A stretch of DNA of 48,873 bases from Flavobacteriales bacterium (GCA_004213965.1 SGZI01000002.1:1-48873); one strand, 5' to 3'. Shown: positions 20,827 through 31,042, counted from the stretch's first letter. The notes: generated by a model from the letters alone, not told the origin. Program-made: numbers and translations.

Positions 20827-21285
20827 CTACTTATAATAGTCTCTAAAATATTTTAATGGAGGTAATAACATCCCAAAACATTCTCCATCTTCTTTCCCTA
20901 TATGTTTGTGATGCATTTTATGAGCACGTCTAACTGCTTTAGCATACCAATTATTGGTGTTTCTAAATAATTTAAATCGTTGGTGAATTAGTATGTCATG
21001 AACAAGAAAATATGTTAATCCATATGCGAAAATTCCAAAACCAATAGCAAAACCATAAATAAAATTGTATTCAACTTCAGAATAGAAGAAACTCATACTT
21101 ACAAGTGCATAAAAAATAAAAAATAAGTCATTTCTTTCCCACCATGAATCATGATCTTTTTTATGATGATCTTTATGAACAGACCAAAGAAAGCCATGCA
21201 TAATATACTTATGTGAAAACCATGCCATAAATTCCATAAAACAGAAGGTTGAGATAAATACTATAATCCAATTTATAGTCTCCAT
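20827..21285 (-). CDS. crtZ: Beta-carotene hydroxylase
   Basis: HKYIMHG, HKDHHKKDHD, RRAHKMHHKH histidine clusters. Confidence 0.9.
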   Translation of the reverse strand: METINWIIVFISTFCFMEFMAWFSHKYIMHGFLWSVHKDHHKKDHDSWWERNDLFFIFYALVSMSFFYSEVEYNFIYGFAIGFGIFAYGLTYFLVHDILIHQRFKLFRNTNNWYAKAVRRAHKMHHKHIGKEDGECFGMLLPPLKYFRDYYK

Positions 21286-22125
21286 TTACAATAGATTTAA
21301 TTGATATTTGACATAACTTCTTGTAAGAAGTTCAATTTTTTTTAGATTAGGAACTCTAATTCTGCTATTTTTTATCTCTGGTGCAGGTGTGTTTTTTAAT
21401 TTTTTCAATAATTGATTGTAATACCTGTATGCCATAAATACACCAAACTTAGCTTCAATTGGCAGTAATTTTATACCTGTTAATGCATTTTTAAAATCCA
21501 TTTCAATATCAGTAATAATTTCCTTTTTTGTACTTTCATTTAGATTATTTAGTTGAATATTTGGAAAATATGATCTTTTTAAAATCTCAATATCTAATTT
21601 ATAATCTCTTAAAAAATTTACTTTTTGAAATGCAGAGCCTAATCGCATAGCATAATTCTTAAGTATTTTATATTTTTTTTCATCTCCTTTGACAAATACT
21701 TTTAAACACATTAAACCAACTACATCTGCTGATCCATAGATATAATTTTCATACTCCTTTTGTGTATTATATTTTGTAACTGTAAGATCTTTTCTCATGC
21801 TATCCATGAATGCAGTTACAAGCTCTTTATTAATGTTATATTTATGATAGGTTATTTGAAATGAATTTAGTATTGGATTTATATGTATTTTATTTTTTAA
21901 TGCTCGCTCTAAATCATTATTAAATTCTTCAAATAGCATACTTCTATCATAATCATGGAATGAGTCAACAATCTCATCAGCAAATCTTACAAACCCATAA
22001 ATATTATATATATCCTGTCGGATATTTTTTGATAACATTTTACAAGCCATTGAAAATGATGTACTATAGGTATTAGTAACTTTCTTGCTGCAGCTATATG
22101 AAACTTCGTCAAATACTTTTTTCAT
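21286..22125 (-). CDS. crtB: Phytoene synthase
   Basis: YGFVRFADEIVDSFHDYD, YIYGSADVVGLMCLKVF, QKVNFLRDYKLD. Confidence 0.92.
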   Translation of the reverse strand: MKKVFDEVSYSCSKKVTNTYSTSFSMACKMLSKNIRQDIYNIYGFVRFADEIVDSFHDYDRSMLFEEFNNDLERALKNKIHINPILNSFQITYHKYNINKELVTAFMDSMRKDLTVTKYNTQKEYENYIYGSADVVGLMCLKVFVKGDEKKYKILKNYAMRLGSAFQKVNFLRDYKLDIEILKRSYFPNIQLNNLNESTKKEIITDIEMDFKNALTGIKLLPIEAKFGVFMAYRYYNQLLKKLKNTPAPEIKNSRIRVPNLKKIELLTRSYVKYQLNLL

Positions 22126-22163
22126 CTTTAAAACACTATCTGTTTACAATTTAAAAATAATTT

Positions 22164-23633
22164 TTAATTTTCTTCATATTTCATTACTAAATCACTTACA
22201 AGTTTGCCTGAAACTAAAGCTGGAGGTACTCCAGGACCTGGCACAGTTAGTTGTCCGCAGAAGTAAAGATTAGAGACTTTCTTGCTTTTAAGTCTTGGTC
22301 TTAAAAATGCTGTTTGGAATAATGTATTTGCTAAACCATAGGCATTTCCTTTGTATGAGTTATAATCATTAATAAAATCATTTACACAGTAGCTTTCTTG
22401 ATAGATTATATTATCTGTCAAGTCTTGTTTAGTTATTTTTTCAAGTTTATTAATTAGTATATCAAAATATTTATCTCTTATTTGTTGATTATCTTCAAGA
22501 TTTGGAGCAATTGGAATAAGAAAAACTCCATTCTCACAACCCTCTGGCGCAGTGTGCTTATGAGTTTTAGATGTAAAACTTGCATATAGTAATGGATTAG
22601 TTGGCCATTTAGGATCATCATAAATTTCAACTGCATGTTGATCAAAATCTGTATCAAAAATTAAGTTATGATGCTCTATGTTATTTAATTTTTTATTAAA
22701 CCCAACATAAAACAATAAAGATGAAGGCGCTAGTGTTCTTTTATTCCAATAGTTTTCACTGTACTGTCTCAGATTCTTTGGAAGTAATTTTTCTGTAAAA
22801 TTATAATCTGCACCAGATATCACAATATCACACTCAATAAAATTTTCATTAATTTCTAAGCCTACTAATTTATTGTCCTTTGTTATGATTTTTTTTACAT
22901 CAGAATTGTTTTTATATGAAACTCCTAGAGATTTTCCTAATGAAATCATTCCTTGAACAACATCATAAAATCCATTTTTAGGTTGAAATGTTCCTAATCC
23001 AAAATCTGCAAAATTCATAAAATTGTAAAATGCAGGGGTGTCTGAGGGTTTTGCTCCTAGAAATAATACAGGAAATTCAAGAATAGCTCTAAGCATCGGA
23101 TTTTTAAAATCTTTTCTAACTTCTCTTCTAATATTTGTAAGGAAGTATCGAACCTTTTTAATTGTATCTATTGTTATTAGTTCCAGAGGAGATTCACCGG
23201 GCATTTTATATATCATATCTAATACAGCAACCCTATAATTGTCTTTAGCATTATGAATAAATTTTTTAAGCTTGTCAGAGCTGCCTGCTTCTATTCTCTC
23301 AAATCTTTCACAAATTTTTTCAAGAGAATCTTCAATTGGAATAGTGTTATTATCATTGAAATAAACTGAATATCCAGGATTTAGCTTTGTTAATTGATAA
23401 TAATCACTAGTTTTTTTATTAAAATCATTGAAAAAATTTTCAAAAACATCGGGCATCCAATAAAAGCTTGGCCCCATATCAAACGTAAACCCTTTTGCTT
23501 TTAATTGTCGAGCTCTTCCACCAAATTCATTATTTTTCTCAAATACTGTAACCTTATTTCCTTGCTTAGCTAAATAACATGCTGCAGACAATGAGGAAAA
23601 GCCAGAACCAATAATTGATATGGATTTATTCAT
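22164..23633 (-). CDS. crtI: Phytoene desaturase
   Basis: IIGSGFSSLSAACYLAKQGNKVTVFEKN; C-terminal YFCGQLTVPGPGVPPALVSGK. Confidence 0.93.
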   Translation of the reverse strand: MNKSISIIGSGFSSLSAACYLAKQGNKVTVFEKNNEFGGRARQLKAKGFTFDMGPSFYWMPDVFENFFNDFNKKTSDYYQLTKLNPGYSVYFNDNNTIPIEDSLEKICERFERIEAGSSDKLKKFIHNAKDNYRVAVLDMIYKMPGESPLELITIDTIKKVRYFLTNIRREVRKDFKNPMLRAILEFPVLFLGAKPSDTPAFYNFMNFADFGLGTFQPKNGFYDVVQGMISLGKSLGVSYKNNSDVKKIITKDNKLVGLEINENFIECDIVISGADYNFTEKLLPKNLRQYSENYWNKRTLAPSSLLFYVGFNKKLNNIEHHNLIFDTDFDQHAVEIYDDPKWPTNPLLYASFTSKTHKHTAPEGCENGVFLIPIAPNLEDNQQIRDKYFDILINKLEKITKQDLTDNIIYQESYCVNDFINDYNSYKGNAYGLANTLFQTAFLRPRLKSKKVSNLYFCGQLTVPGPGVPPALVSGKLVSDLVMKYEEN

Positions 23634-23659
23634 AGTTAAATTATTCTTGATGGTCTTTG

Positions 23660-23745
23660 TGCGTACGAGAAGACTCGAACTTCCACAACTTATTAAAGTT
23701 ATTAGGCCCTCAACCTAACGCGTCTACCAATTCCGCCACGTACGC
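23660..23745 (-). tRNA. tRNA-Leu (GAG)
   Basis: Cloverleaf GCGTACGTGGCGGAATTGGTAGACGCGTTAGGTTGAGGGCCTAA...GTTCGAGTCTTCTCGTACGCA; anticodon loop TTGAGGG; long variable arm; CCA not encoded. Confidence 0.95.
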
Positions 23746-23776
23746 TTAATTAAGCTTGTTGGCTTGAACTAATTTG

Positions 23777-23849
23777 TGACCTGGCTGGGGCTCGAACCCA
23801 GGACCCTCTCCTTAAAAGGGAGATGCTCTACCAACTGAGCTACCAGGTC
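23777..23849 (-). tRNA. tRNA-Lys (TTT)
   Basis: Cloverleaf GACCTGGTAGCTCAGTTGGTAGAGCATCTCCCTTTTAAGGAGAGGGTCCTGGGTTCGAGCCCCAGCCAGGTCA; anticodon TTT. Confidence 0.96.
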
Positions 23850-23935
23850 AAAATTAACTCATATATAAGGCTGCAAATATAAAATCTTTAATTTATATTA
23901 CAATGAAATTTATATATTAATATCGAAGCTTTAAT

Positions 23936-24448
23936 ATGATTATAGTTCTTGTAGGTTACAATGATTCAAATAAAACAAATGTTGCTAAAATGATTGCCAA
24001 TAAATTAGGTTTAAATTTTGTTGATTTACACCAGTTAATTGAAAAAGAAGAAAAATTAAGTATAGCAAAAATATTAAAAACTAAGGGAGATGTAATATTT
24101 AGAAAAATTGAGAATTATTATCTTAAAAAGATATTAAAAAATAAAAATAAAATTGTTTTATCTGTTGAAGAAGGCACTCCTTGCTATTCTAATAACATTA
24201 ATCTTATAACAGGGGAAAACATTGTAAGTATATATTTAAAATACTCATTAAGTAATCTTGTAGACATCTTATTTAAAAATCCTCCTATTATTGTAAGAAA
24301 TTTTTCAAAAGATAAGCTAAAGGAATATATAGCAAAACATTTATTTGAAAGAAATTTGTATTATGAAAAGAGCAAAATCATTATTGATTGTACACATAAA
24401 TCAGAAACTAAGATAATTAATGAGATACTGATTAAATTAAATAATTAA
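23936..24448 (+). CDS. Shikimate kinase homologue with altered catalytic motifs
   Basis: VLVGYNDSNKT (cf. GYMGSGKS), FVDLHQLIE (cf. LDLDxxIE), FRKIE, LSVEEGTPCY (cf. LGGGTPCY), lid AKHLFERNLYY. Confidence 0.7.
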   Translation: MIIVLVGYNDSNKTNVAKMIANKLGLNFVDLHQLIEKEEKLSIAKILKTKGDVIFRKIENYYLKKILKNKNKIVLSVEEGTPCYSNNINLITGENIVSIYLKYSLSNLVDILFKNPPIIVRNFSKDKLKEYIAKHLFERNLYYEKSKIIIDCTHKSETKIINEILIKLNN

Positions 24449-24937
24449 TGCTTCTATCTTAGACCCTTTAAATTCAACTAGTACATGGTTTTGCATAGAA
24501 GTTGATAGAGAAACTCCTTTAAAATCGGCCTTTACTGGAAATTTTTTGTGATTTCTATTTACTAATACAGCTGTTTTAAACTGTATTAATTCTACTTCAA
24601 GAAAGTGCTTCACTCCATAAACCAGTGTTGATCCAGAATTTAATACATCATCAATTAAAACAACTGATTTATTTGTGTAGATCTCTTTATTAATAGAAGT
24701 TTTAATAGGATTTCTTGGATTTTTTTTATCAATAATCACTTTACACAAAACAACTTCTATTTTAGAGATTTTATTAAGAATCTTCTTTATCTCTTGGGCA
24801 ATTTTATAGCCATTAGATTCAATACCAGCAATAACAATTTCAGAGTTTTTCATATTTGCTTCTAATATTTGATATGAAATTCTCTTTAGTTTACTTCTAA
24901 TTTGAGTGTCATTAAGTATTATAGTTTTGTCTCCCAT
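24437..24937 (-). CDS. Phosphoribosyltransferase (PyrR-like)
   Basis: PRPP loop VVLIDDVLNSGSTLVYG. Confidence 0.85.
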   Translation of the reverse strand: MGDKTIILNDTQIRSKLKRISYQILEANMKNSEIVIAGIESNGYKIAQEIKKILNKISKIEVVLCKVIIDKKNPRNPIKTSINKEIYTNKSVVLIDDVLNSGSTLVYGVKHFLEVELIQFKTAVLVNRNHKKFPVKADFKGVSLSTSMQNHVLVEFKGSKIEALII

Positions 24938-25010
24938 TTATATATAAATTTAACTACTTAAAAGATTGTTAAAACTTGACAATTTACAATATAATAATTG
25001 TACTTTTGCA

Positions 25011-25018
25011 TGTAAAAT
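25011..25018 (+). promoter_or_regulatory. Candidate Bacteroidota -7 element (TAnnTTTG)
   Basis: TACTTTTG, 8 nt before the ATG at 25027. Confidence 0.35.
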
Positions 25019-25026
25019 TAAAGCAA

Positions 25027-26004
25027 ATGAGATATAAAGTACATTTTTTTTTCTTTTTATTTTTAGTTTTATTTTACTCATGCCCTGATGATCCAGATGA
25101 TGGATTAGTAGAGATTCCTGAAAATGACAGAACTGAACAACAACTTATTGATAAAGATTCTCTTTTAGGCTATTTCGATACTCATTACTATAATTCTGCT
25201 TATCTAGAAAACAATCCAGGTTTCACTTTAGATGAAATTATCATATCTGAATTACCTGAAGATGGAAATTTGCCTGATCCAGACCAAAACACTATTCTTA
25301 GTGATGATATAATAACATTAACTACTACATACTTTGATATTGAATATGAATATTATATTATAAAAATTTCTCAAGGAGAATCTGAAACGTCACCAAATTT
25401 TTCAGATAGAGTTAGAGTTAACTATGAAGGAAGTCTTATGGATGGAATTATATTTGATAGTGCTTCAACTCCTGTAGATTTTGATTTAACCAATACAATT
25501 GCTGGATGGGGTAGGGTACTTCCTGAATTTAATAATGCTACAGGTTTTGTAGTTAATAATGATGGAACTGTTGATTATAACAATCCAGGTATTGGGATAA
25601 TGTTCTTACCTTCTGGGATGGGATATTATTCTAGTGCAGCAGGATCAGTACCAGTATATTCAAATCTTATCTTTAAATTTAAACTCTTAGAATCTGAAGA
25701 AAATGATCATGATTATGATAATGTTCCTTCTCATTTAGAAGATTTAGATGGGAATCTAGACTTAACTGATGATAATACTGATGATGATCCATATGCAGAT
25801 TTTGTCGATAGTGATGATGATAATGATGGTACATTAACAATTGATGAGGACCTTGAGCCTGATACAGATTTAACGGATGACAGAGATGGAGATGGAGATC
25901 CTACAAATGATATAGGGGATGGAGATCCTACAAATGATGACACTGACGGCGATGGTATTCCTAATTACTTAGACACAGACAATACTGAATCAAGAGACGA
26001 TTAA
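25027..26004 (+). CDS. FKBP-type peptidyl-prolyl isomerase lipoprotein with Asp-rich thrombospondin-type-3-like tail
   Basis: MRYKVHFFFFLFLVLFYSCPDD lipoprotein signal; DRVRVNYEGSLMDGIIFDSA FKBP motif; DxDxDG repeats. Start moved from 24976 to ATG 25027. Confidence 0.75.
   Translation: MRYKVHFFFFLFLVLFYSCPDDPDDGLVEIPENDRTEQQLIDKDSLLGYFDTHYYNSAYLENNPGFTLDEIIISELPEDGNLPDPDQNTILSDDIITLTTTYFDIEYEYYIIKISQGESETSPNFSDRVRVNYEGSLMDGIIFDSASTPVDFDLTNTIAGWGRVLPEFNNATGFVVNNDGTVDYNNPGIGIMFLPSGMGYYSSAAGSVPVYSNLIFKFKLLESEENDHDYDNVPSHLEDLDGNLDLTDDNTDDDPYADFVDSDDDNDGTLTIDEDLEPDTDLTDDRDGDGDPTNDIGDGDPTNDDTDGDGIPNYLDTDNTESRDD
25891..25938 (+). repeat. 27-bp period tandem repeat encoding Asp-rich segment
   Basis: gatggagatcctacaaatgat occurs at 25891 and 25918. 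Confidence 0.8.
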
Positions 26005-26957
26005 TTTTTCCTTTTGATTACTTTTTCTGATTTTTCTACAATAGAATTTGCACTAAGACCGTATTTTTCCATTAGTTGAGCTGGGGTTCCAGATTCACCA
26101 AAAGTATCATTAGTTGCAACGAATTCTTGAGGTTTTGGATTGTTTGAAGCCAATACACGAGAAACACTTTCTCCTAATCCTCCTAAATAATTATGTTCCT
26201 CAGCAGTTACAATACAGCCTGTTTTTTCAACTGATTTTAGTATTGTTCCCTCATCTAGAGGTTTAATTGTATGGATATTAATTACATCAGCACTAATCTC
26301 TTTATCATGTAATATTTTAGCTGCTTCTAATGCTTCCCACACTAAATGTCCAGTAGCTACAATTGTTACATCATTTCCTTCTTGAAGTTGTACTGCTTTT
26401 CCAATTTCAAAATTTTGATTCTCTGGTGTAAAAACAGGAACTTTTGGCCTACCAAACCTAAGATAAACAGGTCCATTATAATTAGCAATAGCAACAGTAG
26501 CTGCCTTAGTTTGATTATAATCACAAGTATTTATAACTGTCATTCCAGGGAGCATTTTCATCAGACCAATATCTTCTAATATTTGATGAGTAGCTCCGTC
26601 TTCTCCAAGTGTTATTCCAGCATGAGAGGCACATATTTTTACGTTTTTTCCAGAATAAGCAATCGATTGGCGTATTTGATCATATACTCTTCCAGTTGAG
26701 AAATTAGCAAAAGTTCCTGTAAATGGAATTTTTCCTCCAATTGTGAGTCCTGCAGCAATTCCCATCATATTAGCTTCTGCAATACCAACTTGGAAAAATC
26801 TTTCTGGATGATTTTTTTTGAACTCATTCATTTTTAATGATCCAGTTAAATCAGCACATAATGCAACTACATTGGGATTTGTTTTGCCAAGTTCTGTCAA
26901 ACCATCACCAAAGCCACTTCTGGTATCTTTTTTTTCTGTGTAGTCGTATTCTTTCAT
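26001..26957 (-). CDS. Transketolase, C-terminal subunit
   Basis: ALCADLTGSLKM, GIAEANMMGIAAGLT, SHAGITLGEDGATHQ. Confidence 0.92.
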   Translation of the reverse strand: MKEYDYTEKKDTRSGFGDGLTELGKTNPNVVALCADLTGSLKMNEFKKNHPERFFQVGIAEANMMGIAAGLTIGGKIPFTGTFANFSTGRVYDQIRQSIAYSGKNVKICASHAGITLGEDGATHQILEDIGLMKMLPGMTVINTCDYNQTKAATVAIANYNGPVYLRFGRPKVPVFTPENQNFEIGKAVQLQEGNDVTIVATGHLVWEALEAAKILHDKEISADVINIHTIKPLDEGTILKSVEKTGCIVTAEEHNYLGGLGESVSRVLASNNPKPQEFVATNDTFGESGTPAQLMEKYGLSANSIVEKSEKVIKRKN

Positions 26958-27803
26958 TTAATAATCTCCTAAAGTTTCAGGGTTTTGATTTAAAGCTATT
27001 TCTAATTGCTCATCATTTGGAGCCTTTCCATGCCATTCATGTGTGTGCATCATAAAATCAACACCATTGCCCATAACAGTATTTAAGAGCACACATACAG
27101 GTTTATTATTACCTGTTTTAGATTTAGCATCATTCATTCCATCAATAATTGATTGAACATCATTTCCATTATTTATTTCACATACAATCCATCCAAATGC
27201 TTCAAATTTTAACTTTATATTACCCATATCAACAACACTAGACGTGCTTCCATCAATTTGTTGACCATTGACATCTATTGTTGCAACAATATTATCTATT
27301 TTTTTTGCAGATGCATACATTATTGCTTCCCAATTCTGACCTTCTTGTAATTCTCCATCACCATGTAGGCTATATATTAACTTATTATCATTATTTAATT
27401 TTTTTGAATGAGCAGCACCAAGAGCAACTGAAAGTCCTTGACCTAAGGATCCAGAAGCAATTCTAACACCAGGAAGACCTTCATGAGTTGTTGGATGTCC
27501 TTGCAGTCTTGAATCAATTAAACGAAATGTACTAAGTTCAGAAACATCAAAATAATTTGACCTAGCTAATACACTATAGAACACGGGAGAAATATGCCCA
27601 TTACTTAGAAAGAAAAGATCTTCTTTTGATCCATTCATATCAAAACTATCATTTCTTTCCATAATAACATTAAACAGACAAACAATAAATTCTGCACAAC
27701 CTAATGATCCTCCAGGATGTCCAGAGTTTACCTTATGTACCATTCTTAGAATATCTCTACGAACCTGAGTAGTTAATGCCTGTAAATGATTGATATCTAT
27801 CAT
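26958..27803 (-). CDS. Transketolase, N-terminal subunit
   Basis: SGHPGGSLGCAEF, SGSLGQGLSVALG, HGDGELQEGQNWEA. Confidence 0.92.
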   Translation of the reverse strand: MIDINHLQALTTQVRRDILRMVHKVNSGHPGGSLGCAEFIVCLFNVIMERNDSFDMNGSKEDLFFLSNGHISPVFYSVLARSNYFDVSELSTFRLIDSRLQGHPTTHEGLPGVRIASGSLGQGLSVALGAAHSKKLNNDNKLIYSLHGDGELQEGQNWEAIMYASAKKIDNIVATIDVNGQQIDGSTSSVVDMGNIKLKFEAFGWIVCEINNGNDVQSIIDGMNDAKSKTGNNKPVCVLLNTVMGNGVDFMMHTHEWHGKAPNDEQLEIALNQNPETLGDY

Positions 27804-27962
27804 TCTTTATCGTAGAATTTTGATTGTGTGAAATTAGAATTTTGTTTTACTAATATGAAATTATTTTAAAACCATTTATTAACAAAAACTTAAAATTTAT
27901 AATATTAGAGTTTTATTAAGAATTAATTGGGTTAATGTTATTTATATTTGTTTTTCATATTT

Positions 27963-29093
27963 ATGAAATTTACAATTCAAAATACAGATATTAATTCTAA
28001 AGCTAGAGCGGGCATTATAGAAGCTTCTCATGGTAAAATTGAAACTCCTGTCTTTATGCCAGTTGGCACACAAGGAACTGTTAAAGCTGTCCATCAAAGG
28101 GAATTAAAAAATCAAATTAATGCTGAGATAATTTTAGGGAATACATATCATTTGTATTTAAGACCAGGTGTTGATATAATTGAAAAAGCTGGAGGAATCC
28201 ATAAATTTATAAATTGGAGTGGTAATATATTAACTGATTCAGGCGGATATCAGGTTTATTCTTTGGCATCAAATAGAAAAATAACTAATGATGGTGTAAA
28301 ATTTAAGAATCATATTGATGGCAGCACCCATCTATTTACCCCTGAAAAAGTTATTGATATTCAAAGATCAATTGGTGCTGATATAATTATGGCTTTTGAT
28401 GAATGCCCTCCTTATCCATGTGATTATGATTATGCAAAAAATTCAATGAATCTAACGCATAAATGGCTAGATAGATGTATTAAGAGATTTAATTCAACAG
28501 AAAAAAAATATGAATACGAGCAGTATTTATTTCCTATAGCTCAAGGAAGCACATATAAAGATCTTCGAATTCAATCTGCTGAATATATATCAAAGACTAA
28601 CTCATTTGGAAATGCTATCGGAGGACTATCTGTTGGTGAACCTGCTGAAGAAATGTATGCTATGACTGAGTTGGTTTGTGAAATTTTTCCTATAGATAAG
28701 CCAAGATATCTTATGGGTGTAGGCAATCCTATAAATCTTCTTGAGAACATAGCTTTAGGAGTAGATATGTTTGATTGTGTTATGCCTACAAGAAATGCAA
28801 GAAATGGAATGCTTTTTACTTCAAGAGGTGTAATTAATATAAAAAATAATAAGTGGAAAGATGATTTTTCAGCAATTGATAAGGATGATATTACATATGT
28901 TGACAAACAATACTCAAAAGCTTATCTAAGACATCTTTTTTCTGTAAATGAAATTTTAGGAAAGCAAATTGCTTCAATACATAATTTAGGGTTTTATTCT
29001 TGGTTAATTTCTGAGTCTAGAAAACACATAATAGATGGAGATTTTTTAAATTGGAAGAAAAAAATGGTAAAAGTTTTAAATAAAAGATTATAG
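27963..29093 (+). CDS. tgt: tRNA-guanine transglycosylase
   Basis: TPVFMPVGTQGTVKAV, TDSGGYQVYSL, MAFDECPPYPC, GGLSVGEP; natural start likely ATG 27963 (MKFTIQNTD). Confidence 0.95.
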   Translation: MKFTIQNTDINSKARAGIIEASHGKIETPVFMPVGTQGTVKAVHQRELKNQINAEIILGNTYHLYLRPGVDIIEKAGGIHKFINWSGNILTDSGGYQVYSLASNRKITNDGVKFKNHIDGSTHLFTPEKVIDIQRSIGADIIMAFDECPPYPCDYDYAKNSMNLTHKWLDRCIKRFNSTEKKYEYEQYLFPIAQGSTYKDLRIQSAEYISKTNSFGNAIGGLSVGEPAEEMYAMTELVCEIFPIDKPRYLMGVGNPINLLENIALGVDMFDCVMPTRNARNGMLFTSRGVINIKNNKWKDDFSAIDKDDITYVDKQYSKAYLRHLFSVNEILGKQIASIHNLGFYSWLISESRKHIIDGDFLNWKKKMVKVLNKRL

Positions 29094-29097
29094 TTAA

Positions 29098-30183
29098 TTG
29101 AAAATAATAGACTGGTACATATTAAAGAAATATTTAATCACATATATTTCAATTCAAATACTTTTTGTCCCGATTGCTATTGTAGTCAATCTTGCAGATA
29201 ATATTGATAAAATTTTATCAAATAATGTTCCTTTTAATGAAGTATTAGAATTCTACTATAATTTTACTATATATTTTTCAAATTCACTATTGCCGTTATT
29301 TTTATTTCTTTCAGTTATATGGTTCACTTCTAAGTTAGCGTCTGATTCTGAAATTGTAGCATTATATAGTTCAGGATTTTCTTTAAAAAAACTTATTAAA
29401 CCGTATCTGATTGGTTCGGCTATGATTGCATTTGCTGCACTTATTCTTGGAATTTTTGTTGTTCCAGATGCAAGTAGAGATTTTAATGAATTTTCATACA
29501 AATATCTTAAAGGTTCCAGGAAAAACATTGAAGACAAAAATATCTTTAGAAAAATAAATGATAATGAATATATCTATTTGACTCAGTTTAACATAAAAAA
29601 TAATATTGGCACTAATTTTACATTAGAACATTTTCAAGGAAATAAGTTGAAATTTAAGATTAATGCAAGTAATATTAGATATATAGAAAAGGACAGCACT
29701 TATAGATTAACAAATTATACTAAAAGAACTATTACTGACAGTATTGACATCATTTATACAGAAAGAACTTTAGATACGTTATTTTCATTTAATTTATCTG
29801 ATTTAACGCCACTAAATTATATTGCTGAGACATTAAATTATTTTGATCTAGTAAAATTTATTGACCAAGAAAAATCAAGAGGATCTTCTAATATAGGAAG
29901 ATATCAAGTAGTTAAATATAAAAAATGGAGCGTCCCGTTTTCTATATTTATTTTAACATTAATTGCATTTTCTGTTTCTTCAGTTAAACGAAGAGGTGGA
30001 ACAGGTGTTAATTTAGCTTTTGGTATTTCAGTAGCAATGACCTATGTTTTCTTTGATAAGGTTTTTGGGGTATTAGCTCAGCAATCTGATTTTTCTCCCT
30101 TTATTGCAGTTTGGTTTCCAAATTTTGTTTTTGGATTTTTAGCTGTGTATTTATTATATAAAAATGCATACAAGAAACTTTAA
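29098..30183 (+). CDS. LptF/LptG (YjgP/YjgQ) family permease, TTG start
   Basis: DWYILKKYLITYISIQILF; 3+3 TM architecture; KKWSVPFSIFILTLIAFSVSS..RRGG. Confidence 0.85.
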   Translation: MKIIDWYILKKYLITYISIQILFVPIAIVVNLADNIDKILSNNVPFNEVLEFYYNFTIYFSNSLLPLFLFLSVIWFTSKLASDSEIVALYSSGFSLKKLIKPYLIGSAMIAFAALILGIFVVPDASRDFNEFSYKYLKGSRKNIEDKNIFRKINDNEYIYLTQFNIKNNIGTNFTLEHFQGNKLKFKINASNIRYIEKDSTYRLTNYTKRTITDSIDIIYTERTLDTLFSFNLSDLTPLNYIAETLNYFDLVKFIDQEKSRGSSNIGRYQVVKYKKWSVPFSIFILTLIAFSVSSVKRRGGTGVNLAFGISVAMTYVFFDKVFGVLAQQSDFSPFIAVWFPNFVFGFLAVYLLYKNAYKKL

Positions 30184-31042
30184 ACATTATATCCACCTCC
30201 ATTTCCTGGTCTTTATTGCTGGATTTACCGCAATTTTAGGAGAATTGATATCAGTATCATCTATTCCATTAGTTTGGCATAGAATGCTTATTGCAAGCGT
30301 ATTAACGTTTATATACTTAATTGCTGCTAAGAACAAAATAAGTATAGATTTTAAAACCTTTTTAAAATTTTCTTTACCAGGTATTATTATTGCTTTGCAT
30401 TGGATTACGTTTTTTGAAGCTATAGAACAATCTAATATTTCAATAACCTTAGCTATGTTTTCTACTGCTGCTTTTTTTACCTCATTTATTGAGCCTTTAT
30501 TCTTTAGAAGAAGAATAATTTATTATGAGATTATTATGGGTTTACTAGTGATTATTGGAGTTTATTTAATTACCATGGCTGAAATATCATATTTAAATGG
30601 TATTATTTTAGGTATTTTTTCAGCACTATTTTCTTCATTGTTTTCAGTTTTTAACGGAAAACTTGTAAAAAAATATAGTCCTATTACAATTTCTTTTTAT
30701 GAATTCTTAACTGGAGTAATCTTTATAACATCATATTTATTAATAACTGAATCCTTTTCTAGTGTTTATATAGAAAATATTTTTAGTCTTGACTATTTTT
30801 ATTTGTTTATACTAGGTTCTATTTGCACAGCATATGCATTTATTGCTGCTGTTAGTTTAATGAAATATTTAACACCTTTTACAGTTGTGCTAACATATAA
30901 TCTTGAGCCTGTCTATGGGATTGTATTGGCTATTTTATTATTTCCAAATCAAGAAAAAATGAGTTTTATGTTTTACCTTGGAGCTATTCTTATTCTAACT
31001 ACAATTATAATCAATGCATTTATTAAATATAGAAAGAATTAA
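30164..31042 (+). CDS. DMT/EamA family transporter
   Basis: 10-TM EamA repeat profile; FTAILGELISVSSIPLVWHRMLIA, FIEPLFFRRRI, YNLEPVYGIVLA. Confidence 0.85.
   Translation: MHTRNFKHYIHLHFLVFIAGFTAILGELISVSSIPLVWHRMLIASVLTFIYLIAAKNKISIDFKTFLKFSLPGIIIALHWITFFEAIEQSNISITLAMFSTAAFFTSFIEPLFFRRRIIYYEIIMGLLVIIGVYLITMAEISYLNGIILGIFSALFSSLFSVFNGKLVKKYSPITISFYEFLTGVIFITSYLLITESFSSVYIENIFSLDYFYLFILGSICTAYAFIAAVSLMKYLTPFTVVLTYNLEPVYGIVLAILLFPNQEKMSFMFYLGAILILTTIIINAFIKYRKN

Noticed and set aside
26001-27803. Split transketolase as a broken gene
   Set aside because: Two-subunit transketolase is a normal arrangement; both halves are intact.
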